A stretch of DNA of 64,000 nucleotides from Polyangium sp. y55x31 (GCF_029946505.1 NZ_JARZHG010000053.1:1-64000); one strand, 5' to 3'. Numbered from the stretch's first letter, positions 17,282 through 26,225 are shown. A program made the numbers and translations. Notes: a model not told the origin generated them from the letters alone.

Positions 17282-18258
17282 TGCACCCCGATCCCCGGAC
17301 CACCACGACCACCACGTCGACGACCTCGACGGCGGCGACGAGCATGATCAACGCTGCCTCTGACGCGCTCCCCCCGACGCCGCTCAGCACGAGCGTCCCA
17401 TGTGCCGCGGGCAAGGTCGCCAAGCCGTCGTCGAGCGCACCCGCGAGAAAGAAGGCCACCCCCAAGGAGATCTGGCTGCGCGCGGACAACGTCGAGAAGA
17501 TGGTGCGCGCGGCCGTCAGCTTCGAGCAAGACATCTGGACTGGGGCGGTCATCGCGGAACTTTATAAAGACCTGGAGAGTGTAAAGAAGGCGAGCGAGAG
17601 CGACACGAACGTCCAGTCGGTGTGGAACACGTTCTACAAAAAGTGGGAGAGCGCGCTCCTCCCGCTCAAGGAATTCGTCGACAGGAAACGGAAGGATCTC
17701 GAGGGCCAGAACGAGGCGGAGGAACGGGCCCGGCTAAACAAGCAGAAGATGGCGGAGGGCCTCGAGTCGAAGAAGAACGAGATCGCGGCCAAGAAGAAGG
17801 AACAGGAGGCGCTCGCTCAGAAGCACAAGCAAGAAATGGCCGCGCTCGCGAAGGCTCACAGAAACCATTTCAACGATCCCAAGGCGCTGGAAGCCATCGT
17901 CAGCGAAAACCCCACGCTCTGCACGGCGGTCGTGGAAGGCACGGACACGATGGCGTTCGGGATCAGCTCCGTGGGAAACCACCACCTTCAGGCCTTCTTT
18001 CGGGACAAGGAAGGGATTATCCGCTGCACGAAAGCGGCGGAGGTTCATGCCAAGGTGCTCGAACCGCTGCGCGCGACGCTCGCTGGCATCCAGAAGGTCG
18101 AGGACTGGGAAGTCTACGTCTGCGCAGAGGTCGACGCGGCAGTTCAGCTCTTGCTGCGCGGAGTGCCCCTACGGCGAATCAAGACCTACGCCACGGACTT
18201 CGATCTCAAATACAAGCCGCCCTGCGCACACTGCTACCAGTGGGTGACGGAGATCTGA
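17278..18258 (+). CDS. Candidate T6SS effector with C-terminal zinc-deaminase-like domain
   Basis: 326 residues from ATG 17278 (a second ATG follows at once). Residues 1-60 are Thr/Ser/Ala/Pro-rich; 130-200 are a charged coiled coil (KKNEIAAKKKEQEALAQK). The C-terminal ~125 residues end with VCAEVDAAVQLLLRG (Cys282-Ala-Glu284) and KPPCAHCYQWV (Cys316, Cys319). A C/H-A-E plus PCxxC pair is the zinc and catalytic signature of the cytidine-deaminase superfamily, and the CAE form is like YwqJ-type toxin deaminases. Delivered through the linked adaptor and PAAR, it might deaminate a nucleic acid base or nucleotide in the target. The motif is seen; the activity is inferred. Confidence 0.7.
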   Translation: MMHPDPRTTTTTTSTTSTAATSMINAASDALPPTPLSTSVPCAAGKVAKPSSSAPARKKATPKEIWLRADNVEKMVRAAVSFEQDIWTGAVIAELYKDLESVKKASESDTNVQSVWNTFYKKWESALLPLKEFVDRKRKDLEGQNEAEERARLNKQKMAEGLESKKNEIAAKKKEQEALAQKHKQEMAALAKAHRNHFNDPKALEAIVSENPTLCTAVVEGTDTMAFGISSVGNHHLQAFFRDKEGIIRCTKAAEVHAKVLEPLRATLAGIQKVEDWEVYVCAEVDAAVQLLLRGVPLRRIKTYATDFDLKYKPPCAHCYQWVTEI

Positions 18259-18280
18259 GCCGGCAATCCCGAGATGCGCG

Positions 18281-20563
18281 TCAAGCCTGCGGCAGCCGCA
18301 CGACCCGCCCGAGCGCCACGGCCCGCAGCGCGATCGGGAGCTTCTCCTCGGGGTCGACCGCGAAATGCACCTCGCCGAGGACCCGCGCCGGGAATTGCCC
18401 GAAGAGCGGCAGATCGTCCGCGATGGCGGCCGGCAAATAGACCACCAGCGGGTGCCGCTCGCCGGGCGCCCGCAGGAGCGCGCGCAGGTGGTTTCCGCCG
18501 AGGACCCGGCGCCGCTGGTAATGCCGGCCCTCGCAGAGCGCGCGCGCGACGAGCACGTCGAGGTCGTCCCCGCCGAGCCCGTGCGCGCTCAACGCATATG
18601 CCTCGCGGATGTTCCGGGTGAAGCGCTCCGCGAGGCCCGGCGCATTCTGATAACCCGGCGAGCCGATGAACCCTTCGGCTTCCTGGACGGCTGCGGAGAG
18701 CGCCTCCTTTCCCGCCGCGAACGGCCTCGCCGTCGCCGCCGTCGTCTTCAAGGCCTCGATGGGATCAAACGGCAGCGAGAGCTCGCCCTCGCAGACCTCG
18801 AGGGGCGGAATCGCATGGGCCTTTTTCGCCGCCCGCATCGCCGCGTCGAGCAGCCCCTCGAAGCTCACGGCCGCAGCACGGCCGAGGATCACGTGCGCCT
18901 CTGCGCGGTCCTCCATCTCGGCCGGGTCCTTGAAGAGGGCCGGATCGTCGAACTCCGGATCGATCGGCTCCTCCTCGCGCGCGTCGAGGATCTCCTGCCA
19001 AGCGCGCTTGCGCACGACGCGCGGCATGGTCTTGCGATCGAGCCACACGAGCAGCAGCGCATCGCTCGGCGACATGCCCCCGTTCGCCGACGGCGCGACC
19101 GCGAAGCCCGGCGCCTCGACGGCAGGCGTCGCGCTCCCGGCCGCGACCGCGACCGGCAGCCCGCCCTCGACCACGGCCTCGCCGATGGTCTTTCGAGCAG
19201 CAACGATCGGCTCCGGCGCCCGCGCATGCACCACCGTCCCCGGCGCCTCCGGCGGAGGCACCTGCGGCACCCCGCTCGCCCACGGGCTCGCCGCCGGCGC
19301 GGGCTCGGGCGCGGGCGTCGCGAAGATCAGCGCAGGTGGCTTCGGCCCTTGTGGGACCGGGCTCTGCGGCGTCGTCGCCGCGAAGGGCAGCGCCGCCGCG
19401 GGGGAAGGCAGCTCCCCCGGATCGATGGCCACCGTCCCCTCCGAAGGTGGCCGATCGAGCGGAGAACGCGGCGGCGCCGGCGCGAAGGTGACGACCGCGT
19501 CCGGCGAGGTCGCCTTGAAGGGCAACGTGGCCGGCCCTTCCTCGTCGCGGACGAACGCCGTCGTCTTGCCCATCTCCTCGCGTGGCAAAGGCTCCTTCTC
19601 CGCGTGCTCCAGGCTGACGGTCACGCGTCCCTCTTCCTGCGCGCTTCGCAGCGGGATTTGCGCCCGCCACGTCACCACGATGGCCGCGCGCTCCGTATCG
19701 ATCACCAGCGTATCGGCGCGCATCGGGATCACGCGCGGTCCGCCTTCGCGCCCCGACAGCACGGCCTTCGGCCGCAGGCCGGGCAGGCTCGTCACGAGGT
19801 GCGCGTGCTTCGGGTGCAGGTTGTCGAGCACGATGCGCTCGTTGTCACGCAAGGCGTCGACCTGCTGATCGGGCGGCGCGACCTGGTAGTACGCGATCTC
19901 GATGTCCTCCGGCGCGGGCGCGCGCGCGAGATCGGTGGGGCTCCAACGACCTGCGTGACGACCGAGCTTCTGCTGCCGCGAGGGCCAGCGCGCCGCGATC
20001 GGACCAAAGCCTACCGGCGTGAGCAGATCCCCCGGGCTGTTCACCACCTTGTCGAGCGGCTGCAAGTTGGGCACGGCGATGCGGCCTTGCCTGTCGCGCG
20101 CATCGGGCCGCATGCCCGCGGGGTTCCACGTCTCGGGCCCGCCGCCGGCGCGCTCGTAACGGAGCGACATCCGCGTGAAGCGCGGCCCTTCTTGCAGCGC
20201 GCCGTCGAGCGTGAAGGCGCGGTCGCAGAACACCTCGATCGATTTGTCGATGTCGCCGACGATCATCCGCGCCACGAGCGAGCGCACGGGGCGCGCCTCG
20301 GGCGCGAAGGCCATACCCACGAGCACGACGTCGGCGCGTGGCTTGAGCGGGACGATGTCGCTCGCGGCGCGCAGGCTGCGTGTTTCGTCGTCGTCCCAGT
20401 GCTCGTCCTGCTCGACGATCGGATCCTGCTCGGGCGCGAGCTGCGCCTCGGTGGGCACGAGCAGGAACGTCGCCTTGCAGATCACCGTGAGCGCCCACGT
20501 ACCGGGGCGCGATTGCCAGAGGAGCGAGGCGACGGGCAGCGGACCTTGAGCGACGACGTCCAT
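18281..20563 (-). CDS. DUF2169 domain protein, T6SS adaptor type
   Basis: 760 residues. Residues ~1-330 match DUF2169: TWALTVICKATFLLVP, the acidic EQDEHWDDDETRSLRAASD, PLKPRADVVLVGMAF, and the later NLHPKHAHLVTSLPGL and DTLVIDTERAAIVVTWRA. DUF2169 proteins act as chaperones that pair effectors with PAAR/VgrG. A long Pro/Ala linker follows (about 350-480, for example PAPEPAPAASPWASG). The last ~260 residues are helical and contain VVYLPAAIADDLPLFGQFPA; this part is not recognised. It starts 15 nt after the kinase gene and converges on the deaminase-like gene with a 22-nt gap. Confidence 0.85.
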   Translation of the reverse strand: MDVVAQGPLPVASLLWQSRPGTWALTVICKATFLLVPTEAQLAPEQDPIVEQDEHWDDDETRSLRAASDIVPLKPRADVVLVGMAFAPEARPVRSLVARMIVGDIDKSIEVFCDRAFTLDGALQEGPRFTRMSLRYERAGGGPETWNPAGMRPDARDRQGRIAVPNLQPLDKVVNSPGDLLTPVGFGPIAARWPSRQQKLGRHAGRWSPTDLARAPAPEDIEIAYYQVAPPDQQVDALRDNERIVLDNLHPKHAHLVTSLPGLRPKAVLSGREGGPRVIPMRADTLVIDTERAAIVVTWRAQIPLRSAQEEGRVTVSLEHAEKEPLPREEMGKTTAFVRDEEGPATLPFKATSPDAVVTFAPAPPRSPLDRPPSEGTVAIDPGELPSPAAALPFAATTPQSPVPQGPKPPALIFATPAPEPAPAASPWASGVPQVPPPEAPGTVVHARAPEPIVAARKTIGEAVVEGGLPVAVAAGSATPAVEAPGFAVAPSANGGMSPSDALLLVWLDRKTMPRVVRKRAWQEILDAREEEPIDPEFDDPALFKDPAEMEDRAEAHVILGRAAAVSFEGLLDAAMRAAKKAHAIPPLEVCEGELSLPFDPIEALKTTAATARPFAAGKEALSAAVQEAEGFIGSPGYQNAPGLAERFTRNIREAYALSAHGLGGDDLDVLVARALCEGRHYQRRRVLGGNHLRALLRAPGERHPLVVYLPAAIADDLPLFGQFPARVLGEVHFAVDPEEKLPIALRAVALGRVVRLPQA

Positions 20564-20578
20564 GGCCCGCCGACGGTA

Positions 20579-21910
20579 TCACCACGCGCGCAAGGCGAGC
20601 ACCGCAGCGATCACGACGAGAATCACGACCGCGACCACCACGACGACGGCGAGTCCGCGCGACGCTGGCTTCGGCGTGTCGACGAGGGGGACCGGAGCCA
20701 TCGGCGGAGGCCTCGGGATCACCACCGTGGCGCCATTGCGCGCATTCAGTTCCTCCACGGGAGCCGCGGGAGCCGCAGGCGCGGGCGCGGGCGCGGGCGG
20801 CGCGGCGGGCACTTCGGGTGGGGGCGCCTTGACCGGGCGCTTCAGCGTCGTCGCATTGTCCGACAGCGAGACCTCGCCAAACGCTTGCCGCACGGCCTGC
20901 TCGAGCGCCGCGCCTTTCTGGGTCCCGTCGATAATCGAGGGCGGACGCTGCGGCGGCGCGACACCTTGCAGGCGATGAATACGCTCCACCGAAATGCGCC
21001 CCTCCTCGGAGGCGAACGGGAGCAAGAGCCGCGCAAGCTCGGCGATCGATTGCGGCCGATCGCTCGGCTTCTTTTCGAGGCATTGCAGCACGACGGCCTC
21101 GAGCCCGGCGGGAATCTCGGGCCTCTGCCAGCGCGGCGGGGCGGGCGGATCGCCGCCGATCATCAGGAACAGCGCGTGCGTCGCCTCGGCCTCGAAGGGC
21201 CGCTTGCCGGTGAGGATCTGATACAGGATGACGCCGAGCGCCCAGATGTCGGTGCGCGCGTCGAGCCCTTTGAGGCCGCGGATCTGCTCGGGCGACATGT
21301 AAAACGGCGAGCCGATGATCACGTTCGCCGCGGTGAGGCTCGTGTAGAGCGCGTCGGCCCGCGTCGCCTTGGCGAGGCCAAAATCGAGCACCTTCACGAG
21401 CGGCGATCCATCGGGCCGCGTGGTGACGAAGATGTTCGCGGGCTTGAGGTCGCGATGAATGATGCCGAGCGCGTGCGCCTCGGCGATGGCCTCCGACGCT
21501 TGCAGCACCGCGTCGATCGCCTGCGCGATGGGCAAGGGCCCGCGCTGCCGCACGATCTCTTGCAGATCGGCGCCGGTGAGCAGCTCCATCACCATGTACG
21601 GCAGACCGGACTCGAGCGTGCCGAGGTCCATCACGCGCGCGACGTGCTCGCTCTGGATCGACACGGCGGCGCGGGCCTCGCGGAGAAATCGCTCCACGGC
21701 ATCGCCCTGCTTGGCCGCTTCGGGCAGGAGGATCTTGATGGCGACGCGCTGAGGCAGCGTCGTGTGCTGGGCCTCGACCACGAGCCCCATGCCGCCTTTC
21801 CCGATCACGCGCTCGACGCGGTACTTGCCCGCGACGACGTCCCCCATCTCGGGCGCCTTCGGCTCGGCCGAGACGCCGGTGGGGCTCTTGTTGACGCTCT
21901 CGGTGCTCAT
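20579..21910 (-). CDS. Hanks-type Ser/Thr protein kinase with C-terminal membrane anchor
   Basis: 443 residues from ATG 21910 (MSTESVNKS); a further-upstream start would add a non-conserved Arg/Cys-rich stretch. Complete kinase motifs: IGKGGMGLVVEA, VAIKILLP, HRDLKPANIFV, DFGLAKA and SPFYMSPEQIRG. A Pro/Ala-rich juxtamembrane region (PAAPPAPAPAPAAPAAP) leads to one transmembrane helix at the very end (VVVVVAVVILVVIAAVLAL), so the kinase faces the cytoplasm. It is the upstream partner of the DUF2169 gene. In other bacteria Thr kinases and FHA proteins control T6SS firing; a link to the FHA-DUF4123 protein is possible but unproven. Confidence 0.93.
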   Translation of the reverse strand: MSTESVNKSPTGVSAEPKAPEMGDVVAGKYRVERVIGKGGMGLVVEAQHTTLPQRVAIKILLPEAAKQGDAVERFLREARAAVSIQSEHVARVMDLGTLESGLPYMVMELLTGADLQEIVRQRGPLPIAQAIDAVLQASEAIAEAHALGIIHRDLKPANIFVTTRPDGSPLVKVLDFGLAKATRADALYTSLTAANVIIGSPFYMSPEQIRGLKGLDARTDIWALGVILYQILTGKRPFEAEATHALFLMIGGDPPAPPRWQRPEIPAGLEAVVLQCLEKKPSDRPQSIAELARLLLPFASEEGRISVERIHRLQGVAPPQRPPSIIDGTQKGAALEQAVRQAFGEVSLSDNATTLKRPVKAPPPEVPAAPPAPAPAPAAPAAPVEELNARNGATVVIPRPPPMAPVPLVDTPKPASRGLAVVVVVAVVILVVIAAVLALRAW

Positions 21911-22020
21911 GCGGGCGGAAAAACTCGCGTTTGCGACGCTAACACACCCGCCTTCGGCGACACACCCGCGGCGCGGCGCGCGCCGACGATAGGCGAGACC
22001 CGCCATGCTACGTTTCCCCC

Positions 22021-22941
22021 ATGACGCAGCCGCTCGCGTTCACCGTGGACCCCGAGGACCCGCGTGCCCCTCCCGAGGAGGTCTGGAAGTCCTTGTCGGA
22101 CGAGGATCGGCGGCGCGTCGTGGACATGCTCCCGTCCGAGGTCCCCGTGGACATCATGGCGCCCGAGGGCGACCCGCACCGCGAGGCCAAGGAGCGCACG
22201 CTCGACGCGCTCGGCCGCTTCTTCCGCCGCACCGGGCGCAGGGTCTACCTCTCGTCGGAGCTCGCGACGTACTACCCCGACCGCCCGCGCATCGTGCCCG
22301 ATGTCCTGGCCGTCCTCGACGTCGACCCGCATCCGCGGACCAAGTGGGTCGTCGCCACGGAAGGCAAGGGGCTCGACTTCGTGCTCGAAGTGCACGTCGA
22401 GGGTGACAAACGCAAAGATCACGAGCGCAACGTCGCGCTCTACGCCGAGTTCGGGATCCCGGAGTACTTCATCTTCGACCGCGGCCGGCAGATCCTGCGC
22501 GGCCATCGGCTCACGTCCCCAGGGGCGCGCGTCTACCAGCCCATCGTGCCGCAAGGGGGGCGATATGCTTCCGCGCTGCTGGGCCTCGACTTGATGCTCG
22601 TGGAAGGCCGCCTGCGATTCGTCGTCGGAGGCACGCCGCTCCTGGAATCGGAGGAGATCATCGGCCAGCTCGAATCGATGGTCGACGGCCTCGTGCATCG
22701 ACGCGAAGAGGACGAACGCGCGCTGGAAGAGGCGAAGCGTCAGATCAAGGAGGAACGCAAGCGGGCCAAGGAGGAACGAAGGCGGGCCAACGAAGAACGC
22801 AGGCGGGCCGACGAAGAGCGCACGCGGGCCGACGAAGAGCGCACGCGGGCCGACGAGGAGCGCACGCGGGCCGACGAGGCCGAGCAGCGAGCGGCTGCGC
22901 TGCAGGCGGAACTCGATCGGCTCCGCGGCGGCAAGTCATGA
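22021..22941 (+). CDS. Uma2/DUF820-family nuclease-like protein with heptad-repeat tail
   Basis: 306 residues. Residues 1-200 match the Uma2 (DUF820) PD-(D/E)XK fold: PDVLAVLDVDPHPRTKW, then FVLEVHVEGDKRKDHERN and YAEFGIPEYFIFD. The Asp of PDVL, the Glu of LEVH and the following Lys fit the nuclease core. Residues ~220-306 are a near-perfect charged coiled coil built of the seven-residue unit RADEERT and variants. The substrate of Uma2 proteins is unknown; they occur in large copy numbers in some genomes. Divergent from the kinase gene with a 110-nt gap. Confidence 0.85.
   Translation: MTQPLAFTVDPEDPRAPPEEVWKSLSDEDRRRVVDMLPSEVPVDIMAPEGDPHREAKERTLDALGRFFRRTGRRVYLSSELATYYPDRPRIVPDVLAVLDVDPHPRTKWVVATEGKGLDFVLEVHVEGDKRKDHERNVALYAEFGIPEYFIFDRGRQILRGHRLTSPGARVYQPIVPQGGRYASALLGLDLMLVEGRLRFVVGGTPLLESEEIIGQLESMVDGLVHRREEDERALEEAKRQIKEERKRAKEERRRANEERRRADEERTRADEERTRADEERTRADEAEQRAAALQAELDRLRGGKS
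22741..22880 (+). repeat. 21-bp in-frame tandem repeat coding a coiled coil
   Basis: Six to seven units of 21 bp encode the heptad RA[D/N/K]EER[T/R]. Units at 22804, 22825 and 22846 are nearly identical; earlier ones have drifted. Because the period is a whole heptad, changes in copy number lengthen the coiled coil in register. Confidence 0.9.
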
Positions 22942-23099
22942 CGGCGCCCGCGAGGTCCCCTGACCACGCCCGCGATGTCCGCGACCTCCTCTGACGCCGC
23001 GCGCAACCTCCCACGATCCCGCGTCCCCCTCTGCGTGCTCCCCGCGCGACGTTCGTCTACCTGCTAGCCTTGAAGCTCGTTCACCCCGAGGGGCTCGCC

Positions 23100-23816
23100 A
23101 TGTCGCTGCCGCGTTTGCTTCCTCTTCTTGCACTTCTCCTCGCTGCCGAGGGATGCGCCTCGCAGACGAACACGCAGCCCCCCGGCGCGCCGCCGACCCC
23201 CAAGACCGTCACCAGCGCCAATCCCGGCGGCGACGCCGACGACCCCGAAAGCGCGGCCCTCGCTCGCCTCACCGCCGAGCCCTGGGGCTTTCGCCGCGAC
23301 TTCTGGAACACCCTCCACGTCCCCCTCGCCGACTGGAAAAACTGGCGCAGGGTCCGCATCTTCGGCCACCCCACCCGCGCCTCGTATCGTTATGGCGACG
23401 ATCACTACGCCGTCGCCTCCATCTGGTACACGACCATCGAAGGCCCGAACGAGCCCGAGGCCTGCCTCGCCAAGTTCATCGACATGGCCACGCCCATCGC
23501 CGACGCGAACGGCGTGCGCATCGGCGAGCGCCAGCGCGTCCGCATGACCCAGAGCGTCGGCGCCGAGATCCGCCCCATGATCGTCGACCTCGTCGAAGGC
23601 AGGCTCGACAGCTTGCTCGGCCGCGACGATTACGTCGGCGCCATCGCCGCCTACCAATCGTTCCCGGGCACGTGCCTCGTCCAGGGGTTTGCCGTCGTCG
23701 CCACCGAGCACCGCGACGCCGCCAAGAAGGTCCGCGATCGATGGGTCGCCGAGGGCGCGAGCAAGCTCGTCTGGGAGCGCCACGTCAAGCAGGCGCCCGA
23801 GCCCCTCACGCGTTAG
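23100..23816 (+). CDS. Lipoprotein of unknown function
   Basis: 238 residues from ATG 23100 (MSLPRLLPLLALLLAAEGC). The lipobox AEGC precedes a short Thr/Pro linker. The mature domain is Trp- and Arg-rich: PWGFRRDFWNTLHVPLADWK, then RYGDDHYAVASIWYTTIEGP and TCLVQGFAVVATEHRDAAKK. Two conserved-looking Cys (CLAKF, CLVQG) may form a disulfide. No family is recognised. The 158 nt before it (22942-23099) show no gene. Confidence 0.72.
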   Translation: MSLPRLLPLLALLLAAEGCASQTNTQPPGAPPTPKTVTSANPGGDADDPESAALARLTAEPWGFRRDFWNTLHVPLADWKNWRRVRIFGHPTRASYRYGDDHYAVASIWYTTIEGPNEPEACLAKFIDMATPIADANGVRIGERQRVRMTQSVGAEIRPMIVDLVEGRLDSLLGRDDYVGAIAAYQSFPGTCLVQGFAVVATEHRDAAKKVRDRWVAEGASKLVWERHVKQAPEPLTR

Positions 23817-23825
23817 GCCGTCTGC

Positions 23826-24077
23826 TCACGCGAATTGCGCGACGACGCGCGCCGCCACGTACGTGAGCAGCGCGGCCACCCAGAGCGCGGCTCCTTTTCG
23901 GAAGCCTTGCCGATATCCCCAGATCGGCGCGAGCGGCGGCACGAAGAGCGCGAGCGTCCCGCGCAGGCGTGACGAGCCGCGGAGAATCAGCTTCGCCGCG
24001 AGCCACACGTGCGTGGTCACGAACGAGGCGAACCCCAGGATCAGGAGGGCGACGACGGCAACGTCCTTGCCGGACAC
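23826..24077 (-). CDS. Small membrane protein
   Basis: 83 residues from a GTG start. Two to three hydrophobic helices: VAVVALLILGFASFVTTHVW at the N-terminus, LALFVPPLAPIWGYRQGF in the middle and AALWVAALLTYVAARVVA at the end. The WGYRQGF turn between the last two helices resembles small inner-membrane proteins of unknown role. It converges on the lipoprotein gene at its 3' end (9-nt gap). Confidence 0.65.
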   Translation of the reverse strand: MSGKDVAVVALLILGFASFVTTHVWLAAKLILRGSSRLRGTLALFVPPLAPIWGYRQGFRKGAALWVAALLTYVAARVVAQFA

Positions 24078-24221
24078 GCGCCCGAGCGTAGCGCGGGCGG
24101 AGGCGCCTCGCCTCGACTTCGCAGACCTTTCGCGCCCTTTCCCACGAACCCGGCCCGATCACCACGATCGATCCACGCTCGCGGCTCTGTCCCCGCTCCA
24201 TTTTCACGCTAAGCTCTGCGC

Positions 24222-26177
24222 GTGCCGAGAAGCCCCATCCCCGTCCGCGACACAGCACCACCCGCCTCTCCACGATCTTCGTTCCTCGACCGCCTCCCTG
24301 GATCTCGCGTCGTGCCCGTGGGCCTCGCCCTCGGCGTGATCACGAGCGCCCTCGTGGGCGTGGGCGTCGCCGAGGCCGTCACGGACCCGCCGGATACATT
24401 GCCCCTCTCCGAGGTCAAACCCGGCATGAAGGGCTACGGCCTCACCGTGTTCTCCGGAACGAACCCCGAGCGCTTCGACGTCGAGGTCATCTCCACCCTC
24501 AAGAATTTCCGGCCCAACCAGGATCTCATCCTGATCAAGACGCCGAACCACCCGCGCCTCGATGTCGCCCGCACCGTCGGCGGCATGAGCGGGAGCCCCA
24601 TCTATCTCAACGGCAAGATGATCGGCGCCTACGCCTATGGCTGGCTCTTCGGCGTCGAGCCCATCGCCGGCGTCACGCCCATCAAATCGATGCTCGAAGA
24701 GCTCGCGCGCCCCATGCCGAAGGCCATCATGCCCATTCCCGGCAAAGGCCCCCTGCCCGCCGCCGATGACGACGGCAGGGTCAAGCGCGACAAACACGCG
24801 CGCGCTTTCCACGGCACGCCCGAGGGATACGATCTGCAAGGACACGCGACGCAGCTCGCGTCACGCGCGTCGAGCTTGCTCGCGCCGCCCGAGGGCAGCG
24901 CGCTCGCCCGCGCCTCGACGCCCATCATGCTCGGCGGGCTTTCGGGGACGTCGCTCAAGATCGCGCAGAACCTGCTCGGGCCGATGGGCATGGAGCCGCT
25001 CCAGGCCGGCGGCGGGTCGTCGACGAAGCCTTCGCCCGACGCGCCCACGAAGTTCGTCGACGGCGGCGCGATCGGCGTCGAGATGATCCGCGGCGACATC
25101 TCCGCGATGGGCCTCGGCACGGTCACGCGCGTGAGCGGCGACAAGCTCGTCGCCTTCGGTCACCCCATGCTCGGCGGCGGCATCGAGGCCCTGCCCACGG
25201 CCGTCGCGCGCGTGCACTGGATCATGGCGAGCCAGAACCGGAGCTTCAAAATTGGCGAGGCCGTGCGCTCCGTCGGCGCGCTCGTGAACGATCGCCAGGC
25301 CGCCATTGTCGTCGACTCGTCCGTGAAGGCGCCCGTCTTCCCGATGAAGGTCACGATCACCGCGCCCGGCGGCGTGCCGCATCCGACGTGGAACATGGAG
25401 GTCGCGCAGGATCAGTTCCTCTCGCCCACGTTCGTCGCGATGGCGATCGGCAATGCGTTCGAGACCTCGGCCTCCGAGCGCAACGACCTCACCTACCGCG
25501 CCACGAGCAAGCTGAAGATCGGCCGCTGGGGGACGATCACGCTCACGGACTTCGGCGCCGGCAACGGCAATCCCCCGGGCGCCGAGGACTTCGTGCGCGG
25601 CCGCCTCGTGCGCGCGATCGGCTCGCTCTTGAACAACCCCTGGGAGCCGGTGTCGATCGAAGGCGTCGAGACCGAGGTCAAGGTCTCCTACGAGCGCGAG
25701 GTCGTGACCTTGCGCGGCGCGAAGATCCTCGAGCCCGAGATCGACGCGGGCGCGAAGGTGCACATCCAGCTCGAATTGCAGCGCTTCCAGGGCAAGATCG
25801 AGACGAAGGTCATCGAGGTCGACGTGCCCACGGAGCTCGCGGGCCGCGAGGTCGAGATCGAGCTCGCCCCCGGCTACGAGGTGGAGCGCCCGCTGCCCTC
25901 GCCCGAGAACGTGGCGCAGCTCGTGGCGAACCTGCCGAACCAGACCTTCGATCCGGAGAGCGTCGTGGCCTCGTTCCGGCTGCGCGAGAACGGCGCGTCC
26001 TACAAGGGCAAGATCGCCTCGCGCTTGCCCGCCGGCGCGCTCGACACGCTCCGATCGAGCGTCGACTCCGACACGCCCGAGACGTTCGTCGCGCAGGTGC
26101 AGTCTGCCGTGCCGCTCAAGCAATTCATGGTCGGTCGCGACACCGTGCGCGTGAAAGTCCGCAACGTCTTGCGCTGA
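24222..26177 (+). CDS. SpoIVB-type (S55) peptidase-family protein
   Basis: 651 residues from a GTG start. An N-terminal hydrophobic segment (VPVGLALGVITSALVGVGV, about 30-50) anchors or exports it. The S55 region contains PLSEVKPGMKGYGLTVFSG, the catalytic-Ser motif VGGMSGSPIYLNGKMIGAYAY and the His-bearing KLVAFGHPMLGGG. In Bacillus, SpoIVB signals across the septum during sporulation; family members in myxobacteria have no assigned role. A ~90-residue insert rich in Pro/Lys separates the Ser and His segments. The C-terminal ~250 residues are beta-rich and unassigned. It is followed by the propeller gene on the same strand (48-nt gap). Confidence 0.85.
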   Translation: MPRSPIPVRDTAPPASPRSSFLDRLPGSRVVPVGLALGVITSALVGVGVAEAVTDPPDTLPLSEVKPGMKGYGLTVFSGTNPERFDVEVISTLKNFRPNQDLILIKTPNHPRLDVARTVGGMSGSPIYLNGKMIGAYAYGWLFGVEPIAGVTPIKSMLEELARPMPKAIMPIPGKGPLPAADDDGRVKRDKHARAFHGTPEGYDLQGHATQLASRASSLLAPPEGSALARASTPIMLGGLSGTSLKIAQNLLGPMGMEPLQAGGGSSTKPSPDAPTKFVDGGAIGVEMIRGDISAMGLGTVTRVSGDKLVAFGHPMLGGGIEALPTAVARVHWIMASQNRSFKIGEAVRSVGALVNDRQAAIVVDSSVKAPVFPMKVTITAPGGVPHPTWNMEVAQDQFLSPTFVAMAIGNAFETSASERNDLTYRATSKLKIGRWGTITLTDFGAGNGNPPGAEDFVRGRLVRAIGSLLNNPWEPVSIEGVETEVKVSYEREVVTLRGAKILEPEIDAGAKVHIQLELQRFQGKIETKVIEVDVPTELAGREVEIELAPGYEVERPLPSPENVAQLVANLPNQTFDPESVVASFRLRENGASYKGKIASRLPAGALDTLRSSVDSDTPETFVAQVQSAVPLKQFMVGRDTVRVKVRNVLR

Positions 26178-26225
26178 TCTCTCAAACGAAGATTCCTCCT
26201 CCCCGCCCCGAAGAAAGCCCCACGC

